This document shows positions 1 to 8,877 of a stretch of 64,000 nucleotides of DNA, piece by piece. The stretch spans positions 20,765,001 to 20,829,000 of the forward strand of contig CM072336.1 of the NCBI GenBank assembly GCA_036874045.1, given 5' to 3'. The DNA is from Cymodocea nodosa. Lineage: Eukaryota; Streptophyta; Magnoliopsida; Alismatales; Cymodoceaceae. The notes beneath the pieces are model-generated. The model saw nothing but the letters and a program-made list of their open reading frames with translations. It had not been told where the DNA came from and ran no database searches. Within the stretch, counting starts at the first letter, position 1, and each line of letters begins with the position of its first letter. A program made the translations under genes and the position numbers.

Positions 1-348
1 GCTAAGGATTGTTACTAAAAATCTATAGTAAAATGGTGTTGCCAAAAAGATGAACAGAGCCTTAAATGAGAGGGCCAAGAGCATGAGATTACATATAGTT
101 TACCAAAAAAATTTGGGTAAAAGTAGTTAGCACAACAACTTATCTATTCAATAGAGGTCTCTCAATTCCAATGAGATTTAAAATTCCATAAGAGTTGTAA
201 ACTGAGAAAAAGGTCAACTATGGACACTTAAGAGTGCTTGGATCTCTTGCTTATGTACACATTGACAACAAGGACAAGTTAGATGCTAAAACATAGAAAT
301 GCTTTTTCATTTGTTATGGAAGTGATTATTATGGTTACAAGATATGGG
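1..348 (+). pseudogene. Copia-0 integrase fragment (Tork/TNT1-94 type)
   Basis: This is the C-terminal part of a Ty1/copia integrase, starting just after the catalytic glutamate region (NGVAKKMNRALNERAK resembles the usual NGVAERMNRTLNERAR). Later pieces shift frame: one holds NSIRVVN, another reads YVHIDNKDKLDAK followed by a stop and then CFFICYGSDYYGYKIW. It has frameshifts and stops, so it is inactive. The copia reading stops at 348, where F1 begins, and resumes at 10417 with DDVTKRVLK in matching frame. The two pieces are therefore one element split by an insertion. The upstream part lies outside the window. Confidence 0.85.
344..348. repeat. Left target-site duplication of F1 (ATGGG)
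   Basis: ATGGG directly precedes the 5' LTR. The partner ATAGG directly follows the 3' LTR at 10412-10416, with one mismatch. Removing F1 plus one copy restores the copia-0 frame across the junction (K-I-W then D-D-V), which supports these limits. Confidence 0.8.
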
Positions 349-1207
349 TGTTCAAGCTTTAATTTTGCCCATTTTTAATGAATTTTATAAGTAATTTTGC
401 ATGATATTATATATCTATGGTGGATAAATGATATTAATTATAGGTAATATAAGTCTTGAAATATAGTGCAATATAGAAATTTAATTAACAAGTGCATCCC
501 CCATTGGATATAATTTTACATGGAACACATTGATTTATTTTGCATGTCCTATGTTGGCTAACGTCTCTTGGAGTTCAACTTCCATTAATTGTAGGTAACA
601 TATATATGGGAGGAGCTTAATGCAAAAGACCAAAGAAGATGTAAAGAATCAAAAGTTGGTGGACTAAACTTTAAAGAAGAGGACATGCCAACACCTTATT
701 GGCCCTCCTAGATCTATGACATCTTATTGGCTTGGTGATAAAACCAATGTGCCACATCAAAGAGAGAGAAGACAAAACAATATAAATACAAGGGGAGAGG
801 AATTTCGGCCAACAACTTGGTGTTTCCAATGAGAGAAAGAAGGAGGAGAAGAAGCTTAGAGGTGAGACTTGTACTTCCAAAGAGAGACCATCCATTCATG
901 CTATTCACCATTCCAAGGGCTAAGGAGAAGACGTCCAAGCTTGGAGGTGGATTTGCTGCCAAGTTCCATTGAATTCAAAGCTCTAGAGAAGAAGATAAGA
1001 AGCTCCTAAGGTAGTGACAACTCTTAGAGTTTATTATTTTCTTGTATAGAAGGAAGAATTGATGAGAAATAGTGGTGAACATCTCAATTATATGTCTTCT
1101 TAGCTAGATAGAGTTCAATGAATGTATATGAATGTTTAATTCTTCTTTTCAACTTCTAATTTGCATCCTCTATTCACGTGTATTGTTGGGGCTATATTTT
1201 TAGCTCA
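349..1207 (+). repeat. F1 5' LTR
   Basis: Begins TGTTCAAG and ends TAGCTCA, 859 bp. A TATAAATA box lies at 781-788, so transcription should start shortly downstream. It nearly matches 8878-9722 of the 3' LTR but lacks 675 bp that the 3' LTR has before its end. The most likely cause is a deletion between GCT microhomologies in this copy. Confidence 0.9.
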
Positions 1208-1216
1208 ACAAGTTTT

Positions 1217-1234
1217 TGGCGCCATTGTTGGGGA
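1217..1234 (+). other. F1 primer binding site, tRNA-Asp type
   Basis: TGGCGCCATTGTTGGGGA differs at two positions from TGGCGCCGTTGCCGGGGA, which is complementary to the 3' end of plant tRNA-Asp and typical of Athila elements. It lies 9 bp after the LTR end. Confidence 0.85.
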
Positions 1235-1357
1235 TTGGCAATTTGGCTTAGTTTATTTTTACCATATTTGAAGTTCTTAGTTGGTTGTTTGATAAATTTT
1301 CATAAGCATATCTTTCTTGTGCTTAGTTGTGAATTTTATTGCTTAAATTTCTTGCAA

Positions 1358-1363
1358 GTATGT
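1358..1363 (+). promoter_or_regulatory. Candidate 5' splice site overlapping the ORF1 start codon
   Basis: CAA followed by GTATGT is a good plant splice-donor match, and the ORF1 ATG (1360-1362) lies inside it. Splicing here would remove the Pol start codon. Together with the acceptor-like site at 5941-5942 this would make a Gag mRNA. This is inference from sequence only. Confidence 0.3.
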
Positions 1364-2814
1364 CAAATTTTCATCATGATGATCCTTTTAAGTTTATAAA
1401 TGATTTTTTATCTGAAAGTGCTTGTTCTTATTACCATGTAAAAGGTCATGATGAAAGCATATGTACCAACAAGTTATTTAATATAAAAATTCAACTAATA
1501 GAAGAAACAACTCATGTTAGTGATGAATATGATGTCTTGCATGATGCTAGTGAATTTTCTTACGATTTTGATATGCATAAATCTCATATTGATGAAAGAA
1601 ATGATGTTTGTGATTGCTCTCATGTTAGTAGTAGTTCTATAGAAGAGTCCATGAGGAATATAGAGAGAATCATAGAGTTAGGAGATAGCTATTATGTTGC
1701 TACTAAGCTCCTACAACAAAAAGAAGGTGTAATTGTCATAGATGATGAAGAAGACTCTAATGTAGATGAAAATGTGAATTTAATCTTAAGATTTGGAAAA
1801 ACCATAGAAAGAAATATATTAGAACATGAAAGTGAAGAAAAACAGAGTGAAGAAAACGTAGATGAAAAGGAAGAAAATATGTTGACAAGAGTTGAACATA
1901 AGGACGTAGAACTAGAACATGAAGGAGTTGAACTTGAAAAATGTCTAATGGATGAAACTAATGAAGAATTAATTGAAGAAAACCCTGTTATAGACTTAGA
2001 AATGGATAAAAAGAAAGAAGAAACATCTGAAAGTATGAACAACAAACCACCATTTCCTAGTCGGCTTGACAACAACAAAGAAAATGAGGAAAATGAAGCT
2101 ATAAGAACCATATTTGAGAAAATCAATGTTAATATGCCTATGTTAGAATTAATTAGAAAAATTCCAGCATATGGGAGGGTGCTTAAAAACCTTTGTACCA
2201 AGCATAGGAAGCCAAGAAAAAAATTAAGTAAGCAAGTTTATTTAACCGAGTTAAGTAGTTCAATGTTGCTTGATAGTTTAGCTAAAAAATTCAATGATCC
2301 TGGTGCTCCTCTAATAACTTGCTTAATAGGGAATGTTTTAATTGAAAAAGCATTATTAGATCTTGGTGCAAGAGTTAACGTGATGCCAAAACACTTATAT
2401 GAACAATTGGGAATCACAGGAATTAAGAAAACTAGAACACTAATTAAACTAGCTAATAGATCATATAGGAGTCCCATGGGTATTGTAGAAGATGTCTTAA
2501 TTCAAATTGAAGATTTTATATACCCAGCCGACTTTATCATTTTAGAAACCAATGCACCAACTTGTGAACCAAATGAATCTACATTGATCCTAGGGAGACC
2601 ATTCTTAGCAACTATTAATGCCCACATTAATTGCAGAAATGGTAAAATGTCAATCTCCTTTAACAATAAGGTGATCTCGTTACAAGAGAATAGTGGTGAG
2701 CATGAAATGAATAATGACTTTATTTTAAAAGTTAAGGAAAGGAATAAATTAAAAGCACTCCCACAAAATCTGAAATATGCATTTATAGATAAGCAAAATG
2801 AATACCTATTATAA
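1360..2814 (+). CDS. F1 ORF1: knuckle plus aspartic protease, no capsid
   Basis: 484 residues from the ATG at 1360; an ATG at 1339 in frame would add seven residues. There is no capsid domain. Near the N-terminus sits C-x2-Y-x4-H-x4-C (C22, Y25, H30, C35 from this start), a CCHC zinc knuckle with Tyr for the second Cys. A long acidic Glu/Asp/Asn-rich linker follows, then the Athila motif region around [14 protein letters not shown]. The retropepsin domain has [12 protein letters not shown] (Asp 334) and [16 protein letters not shown]. The protease would cut the polyprotein. The frame is open throughout and ends at TAA 2812-2814, 38 bp before the next ORF, which is in the -1 frame relative to it. 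F2 shares the same capsid-less layout. Confidence 0.88.
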   Translation: MSNFHHDDPFKFINDFLSESACSYYHVKGHDESICTNKLFNIKIQLIEETTHVSDEYDVLHDASEFSYDFDMHKSHIDERNDVCDCSHVSSSSIEESMRNIERIIELGDSYYVATKLLQQKEGVIVIDDEEDSNVDENVNLILRFGKTIERNILEHESEEKQSEENVDEKEENMLTRVEHKDVELEHEGVELEKCLMDETNEELIEENPVIDLEMDKKKEETSESMNNKPPFPSRLDNNKENEENEAIRTIFEKINVNMPMLELIRKIPAYGRVLKNLCTKHRKPRKKLSKQVYLTELSSSMLLDSLAKKFNDPGAPLITCLIGNVLIEKALLDLGARVNVMPKHLYEQLGITGIKKTRTLIKLANRSYRSPMGIVEDVLIQIEDFIYPADFIILETNAPTCEPNESTLILGRPFLATINAHINCRNGKMSISFNNKVISLQENSGEHEMNNDFILKVKERNKLKALPQNLKYAFIDKQNEYLL

Positions 2815-2852
2815 TTGGAGCAAACTTAATCCCAAACCAAGAAGAAAAATTA

Positions 2853-5636
2853 ATGAAGATATTAAGTAAAAACAAGAGAGCTCTTGGTTGGCAATTGAGT
2901 GACATTGTAGGAGTTAGTCCCACTATAGTTCAACATAGAATTATCCTAGAAGATGAGAACTATGCCTTTAGAGAACCTCAACGTAGATTAAATCCCCAAA
3001 TGAGTGAGGTGGTAAAGAAGGAGATAGTTAAATGGCTTGACAATGGCATTATATACCCTATTAGTGATAGTAGGTGGGTAAGCCCTGTGCATGTAGTACC
3101 TAAGAAATCGGGCTTTATAGTAGTTGAAAATCAAGATCATGAGTTAGTGACTACTAGAATAAAAACTAGTTGGAGGGTATGTATTGATTATCGTAAATTG
3201 AATTCTGCAACTCGTAAAGATCATTTCCCATTGCCATTTGTTGATCAGATGCTAGAAAGGTTAGTTGGACATGAATTTTATTGTTTTCTTGATGGATACT
3301 CTGGGTACAATCAAATACCCATAATCTCCGAGGATCAAGAAAAGACTACTTTTACTTGTCCAAGCGGAACCTATGCTTTTAGGCATATGCCTTTCGGTTT
3401 ATGTAATGCGCCTGCAACATTTCAAAGATGCATGGCAGGAATTTTTTATGATATGAATGAAAATTTTTTAGAAATTTTCATGGATGACTTTTCTGTTTTT
3501 GGCAAAAATTTTGATATTTGTTTACATCATTTAGATATGGTTTTGCAAAGATGTGTTGAAAAGAATTTTATTTTAAATTGGGAAAAATGCCATTTCATGG
3601 TGAATGAAGGCATAGTTCTTGGGCATGTGATATCTAATAGAGGGATTGAGGTGGATAAGGAAAAAATTGACGTTATATCTCATTTGCAGCCACCTAAATC
3701 TGTTAAGGAGGTTAGAAGCTTTTTAGGACATGCTGGTTTTTATCGTAGATTTATTCATGATTTTAGCAAGATAGCAAGACCTATAACTAATTTACTTGCA
3801 AAAGATTCTGAGTTTGTTTTTGATGAACATTGTCTTACTGCCTTTAATCAACTTAAGCATGCATTAATATCTCCTCCTATAATTCATGCCCCAATATGGG
3901 ATTATCCTTTTGAAATTATGTGTGATGCCTCCAATTATGTAGTAGGTGCAGTACTTGGGCAAATAATTGATAAGAAACATCATGTCATATGCTATGCTAG
4001 TAAAACTTTGAATGAAGCTCAAGTAAATTATACTACCACAGAAAAAGAATTTCTTGTTGTTGTTTTTGCTCTAGATAAATTTAGACCATATTTAGTTTGC
4101 AATCAAGTTATTGTGCATACTGATCATGCAGCTATTAAACATTTGATGAGTAAAAAAGATGCAAAACCAAGATTAATTCGTTGGGTTTTATTGTTGCAAG
4201 AATTCAACATAAAAATTAAAGATAAGGTTGGAAAAGAAAATTTAGTTGTTGATCACCTCTCTAGATTAGAAAATATTCCAGCATGCAATAATGTGATTAA
4301 TGAAAAGTTTCTTGATGAGAGTTTATTTCTAGTTGGTAAGTTACCTTGGTTTGCAGACATTGCTAACTATCTTGCTACAGGGTTAATACCAACTGATTTA
4401 TCTAAACCAGATAAGAAAAGATTGAGGTACATGGCTAAACATTATGTTTGGATGGAACCTTATTTGTATAAAATGGGTTCTGATCAAATTTTAAGAAGAT
4501 GTCTTCTTGAAGATGAAATTGCTAATGTCTTAAATTTTTGTCATAATCATGCTTGTGGAGGTCATCTTAGCCATAGAAAAACTTCTTTGAAAATTCTTGA
4601 ATGTGGATTTTATTGGCCTTCTCTAATTAAAGACTCTAAAGATCATTGTAGACATTGTGATAGATGCCAAAGAATGGGAAAAATTTCCAAACGAAATATG
4701 ATGCCTTTGAATCCTATCATTGAAGTTGAAATTTTTGATGTTTGGGGCATTGATTTCATGGGACCATTTCCCATTTCTTTTGGTTATTCTTATATTTTGT
4801 TGGCTGTTGATTATGTTTCTAAATGGATTGAAGCTATCCCAACTAAGAGAAATGATGCTAAAGTTGTTGATTTTCTTAGATCTAACATTTTTGCTAGATT
4901 TGGTATTCCAAGAGCTATAATTAGTGATAATGGACCTCACTTTTGCAATAGAGTATTTCAAATGGCTTTGAGGAAGTATGGGGTTACTCACAAGTTAGCA
5001 ACACCATATCATCCTCAAACAAGTGGGCAAGTTGAGGTATCCAATAGACAAATCAAGCACATGCTCGAAAAAGTAATCAAACCAAGTAAGAAGGATTGGG
5101 CAGAAAAGCTTAATGATGCACTTTGGGGTTATAGGACTGCCCATAAAATTGTGTTGGGAATGTCACCATTTAGAGTAGTTTATGGGAAAGTATGTCATTT
5201 ACCTATAGAAATAGAACATAAAGCAGAATGGGCTATTAGAACATTTAACATGTGTGTTGATGATGTAGGAAAAGCAAGGAAATATCAGCTCAATGAGCTG
5301 GAAGAAATAAGAAGAGAGGCTTATGAAAATGCAAAGATTGCAAAAGAACGAGCAAAAGCATTCCATGACAAGAAAATTTTAAGAAAGGACTTTCATGAGG
5401 GACAAGAAGTTTTATTATATAACTCTAGATTACATTTGTTCCCTAGAAAATTTAAGACTAGATGGACAGGACCATTCATCATTAAACATATATATAATCA
5501 TGGAGCTATAGCTATAGAAAATTGTAAGACAGGATTTAAAACTGTAGTGAATGGTCAAAGACTTAAAGAATATTATCCTGGAAAAACCTACAATCATGGA
5601 GAGAGTGCTTTGTTGTTGGAACCTAATTATAATTAG
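2853..5636 (+). CDS. F1 pol: reverse transcriptase, RNase H, integrase
   Basis: 927 residues with no stop or frameshift. RT runs over roughly residues 45-290, with [10 protein letters not shown] and the catalytic FMDDF box (Asp 211-212). RNase H follows, with MCDASN (Asp 358) and [10 protein letters not shown]. Integrase has an HHCC zinc domain (around [10 protein letters not shown] and [11 protein letters not shown]) and the triad Asp 634, Asp 692, Glu 728, which gives the expected D-D(35)-E spacing. The C-terminus has a [18 protein letters not shown] fold. Codons just before the ATG (2814-2852) continue the homology in this frame, so it is probably normally joined to ORF1. Either a -1 frameshift or a one-base loss in the C run near 2803 explains the break. 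Confidence 0.95.
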   Translation: MKILSKNKRALGWQLSDIVGVSPTIVQHRIILEDENYAFREPQRRLNPQMSEVVKKEIVKWLDNGIIYPISDSRWVSPVHVVPKKSGFIVVENQDHELVTTRIKTSWRVCIDYRKLNSATRKDHFPLPFVDQMLERLVGHEFYCFLDGYSGYNQIPIISEDQEKTTFTCPSGTYAFRHMPFGLCNAPATFQRCMAGIFYDMNENFLEIFMDDFSVFGKNFDICLHHLDMVLQRCVEKNFILNWEKCHFMVNEGIVLGHVISNRGIEVDKEKIDVISHLQPPKSVKEVRSFLGHAGFYRRFIHDFSKIARPITNLLAKDSEFVFDEHCLTAFNQLKHALISPPIIHAPIWDYPFEIMCDASNYVVGAVLGQIIDKKHHVICYASKTLNEAQVNYTTTEKEFLVVVFALDKFRPYLVCNQVIVHTDHAAIKHLMSKKDAKPRLIRWVLLLQEFNIKIKDKVGKENLVVDHLSRLENIPACNNVINEKFLDESLFLVGKLPWFADIANYLATGLIPTDLSKPDKKRLRYMAKHYVWMEPYLYKMGSDQILRRCLLEDEIANVLNFCHNHACGGHLSHRKTSLKILECGFYWPSLIKDSKDHCRHCDRCQRMGKISKRNMMPLNPIIEVEIFDVWGIDFMGPFPISFGYSYILLAVDYVSKWIEAIPTKRNDAKVVDFLRSNIFARFGIPRAIISDNGPHFCNRVFQMALRKYGVTHKLATPYHPQTSGQVEVSNRQIKHMLEKVIKPSKKDWAEKLNDALWGYRTAHKIVLGMSPFRVVYGKVCHLPIEIEHKAEWAIRTFNMCVDDVGKARKYQLNELEEIRREAYENAKIAKERAKAFHDKKILRKDFHEGQEVLLYNSRLHLFPRKFKTRWTGPFIIKHIYNHGAIAIENCKTGFKTVVNGQRLKEYYPGKTYNHGESALLLEPNYN

Positions 5637-5945
5637 TTTTTATATGTATTTAGTTGTAGATGTAGTTTTTCTTTTCTTAATTCCTAGTAATTTTTCATTC
5701 TATGTATTAGTGTGTTAGTAGTTAACAATAAAATTTATTATTGCAAGTTCACGTCAAAATTTTATATGCTTATTATCATGCATCTATCCTTGTTGTTTTA
5801 TGTCATCTTGAATTTATATGGTGAACCATTCATGCTGAAATTTTATGATATATGATGGTACTTGTATACTTTGATGATATTTCACCATGTAAATAACTCT
5901 TGCATATACTCTTGAATTACATAACTGATGTGAATGTCTTAGTGC
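5637..5945 (+). other. F1 pol-gag spacer with acceptor-like site
   Basis: 309 bp without coding content; no env-like ORF is present. Near the end a branch-point-like CTGAT (around 5924) is followed by TGTCTTAG, with AG at 5941-5942. The first ATG after it (5946) is in frame with Gag. It reads as a possible 3' splice site for a Gag mRNA. Confidence 0.4.
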
Positions 5946-7307
5946 ATGAAAAGTTGGGAGAGAGGCGCAGATAACAGGTTGATACGCATCGAGAATCAAA
6001 AAGAAACACACATGGCAGCAAACAACAATGAGAGGAGAGTGGTGCTCAAAGACATGTTCTATCCTACACAGAGAAGTAGGATCACTTGCATTCAACTACC
6101 AGATGAGAATAGAGCACATTTTGAGTTGAAATCCCACTACATCAGCCAATTACCAAAGTTCATGGGACACGATGATGAGGATGCTTATGGCTTCCTTGAA
6201 GAATTTGAAGATGTATGCAACTTAATGAAGATACAAAATCTGACAGATGATTCCATCCTATTGAGATTTGTTCCCTTTGCCTTGAGAGACCAAGCAAGAA
6301 GGTGGCTTCAAAGTTTACCACTCAACTCTATTACTTCATGGGAGCAATTTAGTGCCATCTTTTTGAAAAGATTCTATCCAATTGCCAAAACAAATGAGAT
6401 GAGAAAGGTTATTAATTCTTGCTATCAAATGCCAGAAGAATCATTTGCTAATTTCTTTAGCAGGTTCAATGAATTGCTTGTGAGGTGTCCACATCATGGG
6501 ATACCCTTGTGGAGACAATGCCAAATCGTGTATGATGGAATCCCTACATCAGTAAAGGGCTTGCTGGAATCCATGGTGCAAGGAGACTTTGCAAATCTTG
6601 AAGACACAGTGGCATGGAACTTCTTGGGAGAGTTGGCGGCAAAGACATTAAGTTGGGAGAAATCCTCTCCAAGATCTGAAATAAGGCAAGAGAAGGGCAT
6701 TCATTCCATAAATGCAACCACGACCCTTGAAATGAAATATGGAAGCCTATTGAAAAGGGTTGAAGCAATAGAAGGAAAAGGGAAATAACCACTCAAGTGC
6801 TTGGGATGTAATATGGTAGGCTATATTGTGAATGAATGTCCAATGTTGGCTAACCTTTCTACTGATGTTCAGGAAATATACACAAGGAACAATCAAAGGC
6901 AAGAAGTTTATGGCAACTCCTATAACCCATCTTGGAGGAACCACCCAAACTTTTCATGGAGAAACTCACATTTTCAAGATAATCAACATGGTGAATCCTC
7001 AAATTTTCAAGGCGATCAACCTACATGAAATACTATGGAATTGGCTAAGAAAAATGATCATTCAGTAGCAATAGAAGACATGGGAAAGAAGATAGACAAC
7101 TTGATCAAAGGCATGGAAGCATTTGCCATGAACAACGCTAAGTATCAACCAATTGTGCATGCTAATGCATAATCAATCAGCAAGATAGAGGCACAACTAT
7201 CCCAAATATCAGCAAGGCTTTGCGAGAGGGAGAAAGGAACCATTCCAAGCCAAGCTATCACAAATCCACGTGTCAACCAAGTGGAGACAACTTTAGGAGA
7301 AAAGTAA
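5946..7307 (+). pseudogene. F1 gag (capsid, zinc knuckle, Gag C-terminus), located 3' of pol
   Basis: The reading frame from 5946 gives 280 residues to a TAA at 6786, then continues in the same frame through stops at 7026, 7170 and 7305. A second in-frame ATG at 6012 (MAANNNE) may be the true start. The first part is the Athila/Tat Gag capsid region, with LPKFMGHDDEDAYGFLEEF, LRDQARRWLQSLP, AIFLKRFYP and CPHHGIPLWRQCQ. After the first stop comes a knuckle C-x2-C-x4-Y-x4-C (His replaced by Tyr, from 6798), then YNPSWRNHPNFSWRN and a short coil-forming stretch. It ends at IPSQAITNPRVNQVE, which normally sits just before the protease linker. This gene normally precedes protease; here it follows integrase. 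The stops make this copy defective unless read through. Confidence 0.88.
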
Positions 7308-7665
7308 AGAGAAGAATCACTTGCAATCAACAAGATAGCTAGAGGCAACCTTTTATCTCCACAACTTATTCTCGGCTTATTTGATAAGAGACTTATTTTA
7401 TTTCATGCTTGAGATGTTTAATTTTAAAGAATAGAATTTGATGATATATTTGAAAGTAGTTAGATGCATGATTTTCAAATACTTGAAGGGTGTAGAATGG
7501 GTTGAAAGACTTTATCATGATATCATGTATTTGTTTGACAAATTGATGTTCAACCATAATTAGAGTTAAATACAATTTATCTACACCACTTGAAGAGTAG
7601 TGCACAACAGGTATGCGCTAACATTTTTTTTACTTATTCTTATTGTTGAAACAATCCTTTCTACA
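7308..7665 (+). other. F1 post-gag untranslated stretch
   Basis: AT-rich sequence between the end of the Gag homology and the internal purine tract. No motif or ORF of note was seen. Confidence 0.6.
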
Positions 7666-7707
7666 TTGAGGACAATGCAGGAACTAAGTGTGGGGGGGAG
7701 GAGAAAG
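7666..7707 (+). promoter_or_regulatory. F1 internal G-rich purine tract (PPT1)
   Basis: A block reading TTGAGGACAATGCAGGAAC then AAGTGTGGGGGGGAGGAG. A closely similar block lies in F2 copy A at 16532-16570 (minus). It looks like an extra polypurine tract, about 1.2 kb upstream of the LTR-proximal one. Internal tracts can prime extra plus-strand DNA in retroelements. Confidence 0.65.
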
Positions 7708-8436
7708 TAAAAAAATGTTTTAGGATGCATACTATAGCAATGAAATTGAAAATTTTCCAAATGTAAGTTTCTTTCACAAGCAGGTTGGTGGTAAGTTTGA
7801 AAATTCGTTCTATATGTTGCATGCCACCATGTTTTATGTGTATCCATGATAAGAACTTGCATGTCAATTTGTTTTAGGAAATAGCTTTGTTAGTTTAATT
7901 TTGATTTTGAATTATTGCATCTTAGCCTTACTAGCATGCTACTCAATCTCCATTGTATGCTCTTAAGGTTAAGATCATTAATTCTTTATTAGTTTTAGCT
8001 TTGTTTTCATTTAAACTTAATTTCTTTTTGTGGCATGTTGAATTTTCCTCAGTAATGTTCTTTCCTTATGATGTCTTACACTTAGAGCTGAGCTTATCTT
8101 TAAGGTGAGGATAGGAATATGCATTTGAGATGCCAACCATAGTTTCTTACTTATAACATATACACATTCTTGCACTAGACTCTTAATCATGTGGTATCTA
8201 GAGGACTCTTCTTATGACATGAATCTTGAGGAGTGGCTTAGGAAATCTTTTCAATAGGTTGTCCCATGAGAAGGGTAGATATATGAATTTGGGAATAAGG
8301 TTTGATACCCATTCTCATAAGGTTGCTGGGGACGGAGGCTAAGTAACCTCTTAGTCTTCACGTGTAAACCCTTTATGGGAGGTATCCTAAGGGTAGTGGT
8401 AGGATGTGAGAAAAGAGAGGTTTCAAAAAGAAGAAG

Positions 8437-8467
<31 letters not shown>

Positions 8468-8843
8468 TGTTCTATAGAATGAATAAAGAAAATACTTTTA
8501 TAGAATAAATAAAAAACTCAATTGAAAATAAAGGGGCAATGTACTAGAGGATAGAAGCCTAAAGAAACCTTCATGTATTCTTGGATTAAGTGAGATGAAC
8601 CTAGATGCTATTGATTATGGGTCTAAGCACTTTGAACTTAATAGTATCTTAAAAACTTATTTTCCTTAGGTTGGCATTAGATGTCTATTCTATATTCCTC
8701 ACTATTACAGGAACTCAACTTGTGAGTGGAGATTATCTATAAGTATTGTTGCATTACTTGGTGAGAATTTAATTTGCCTTAATTTTCTTTATTGTGTTTG
8801 TTTGTTTAAAAGGGGTTCCTTAATCTTTTCTTCTTTAAATTTT
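7708..8843 (+). other. F1 3' untranslated region
   Basis: About 1.1 kb between the two purine tracts. No coding signal was found. It contains the AAG microsatellite at 8428-8466. The spacing matches that between the two tracts in F2 copy A (about 1.3 kb). Confidence 0.6.
8428..8466 (+). repeat. (AAG)13 microsatellite
   Basis: Thirteen uninterrupted AAG units within the 3' untranslated region of F1. Confidence 0.95.
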
Positions 8844-8877
8844 GCTAGAGGACTAGCAAAGTTTAAGTGTGGGGGGG
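8844..8877 (+). promoter_or_regulatory. F1 polypurine tract (PPT2)
   Basis: GCTAGAGGACTAGCAAAG, then TTTAAGTGTGGGGGGG directly abutting the TG of the 3' LTR. This is the expected position of the plus-strand primer. CTAG repeats flank the tract. Confidence 0.8.

Noticed and set aside
714..962. 82-residue minus-strand ORF in the F1 5' LTR, repeated at 9243-9491
   Set aside because: It is conserved only because the two LTRs are near-identical copies. There is no family motif and it is antisense to the LTR promoter region.
1692..2201. 169-residue minus-strand ORF, Ser-rich
   Set aside because: Antisense shadow of the acidic linker of F1 ORF1. Ser-rich because Glu/Asp codons read backwards give Ser/Phe.
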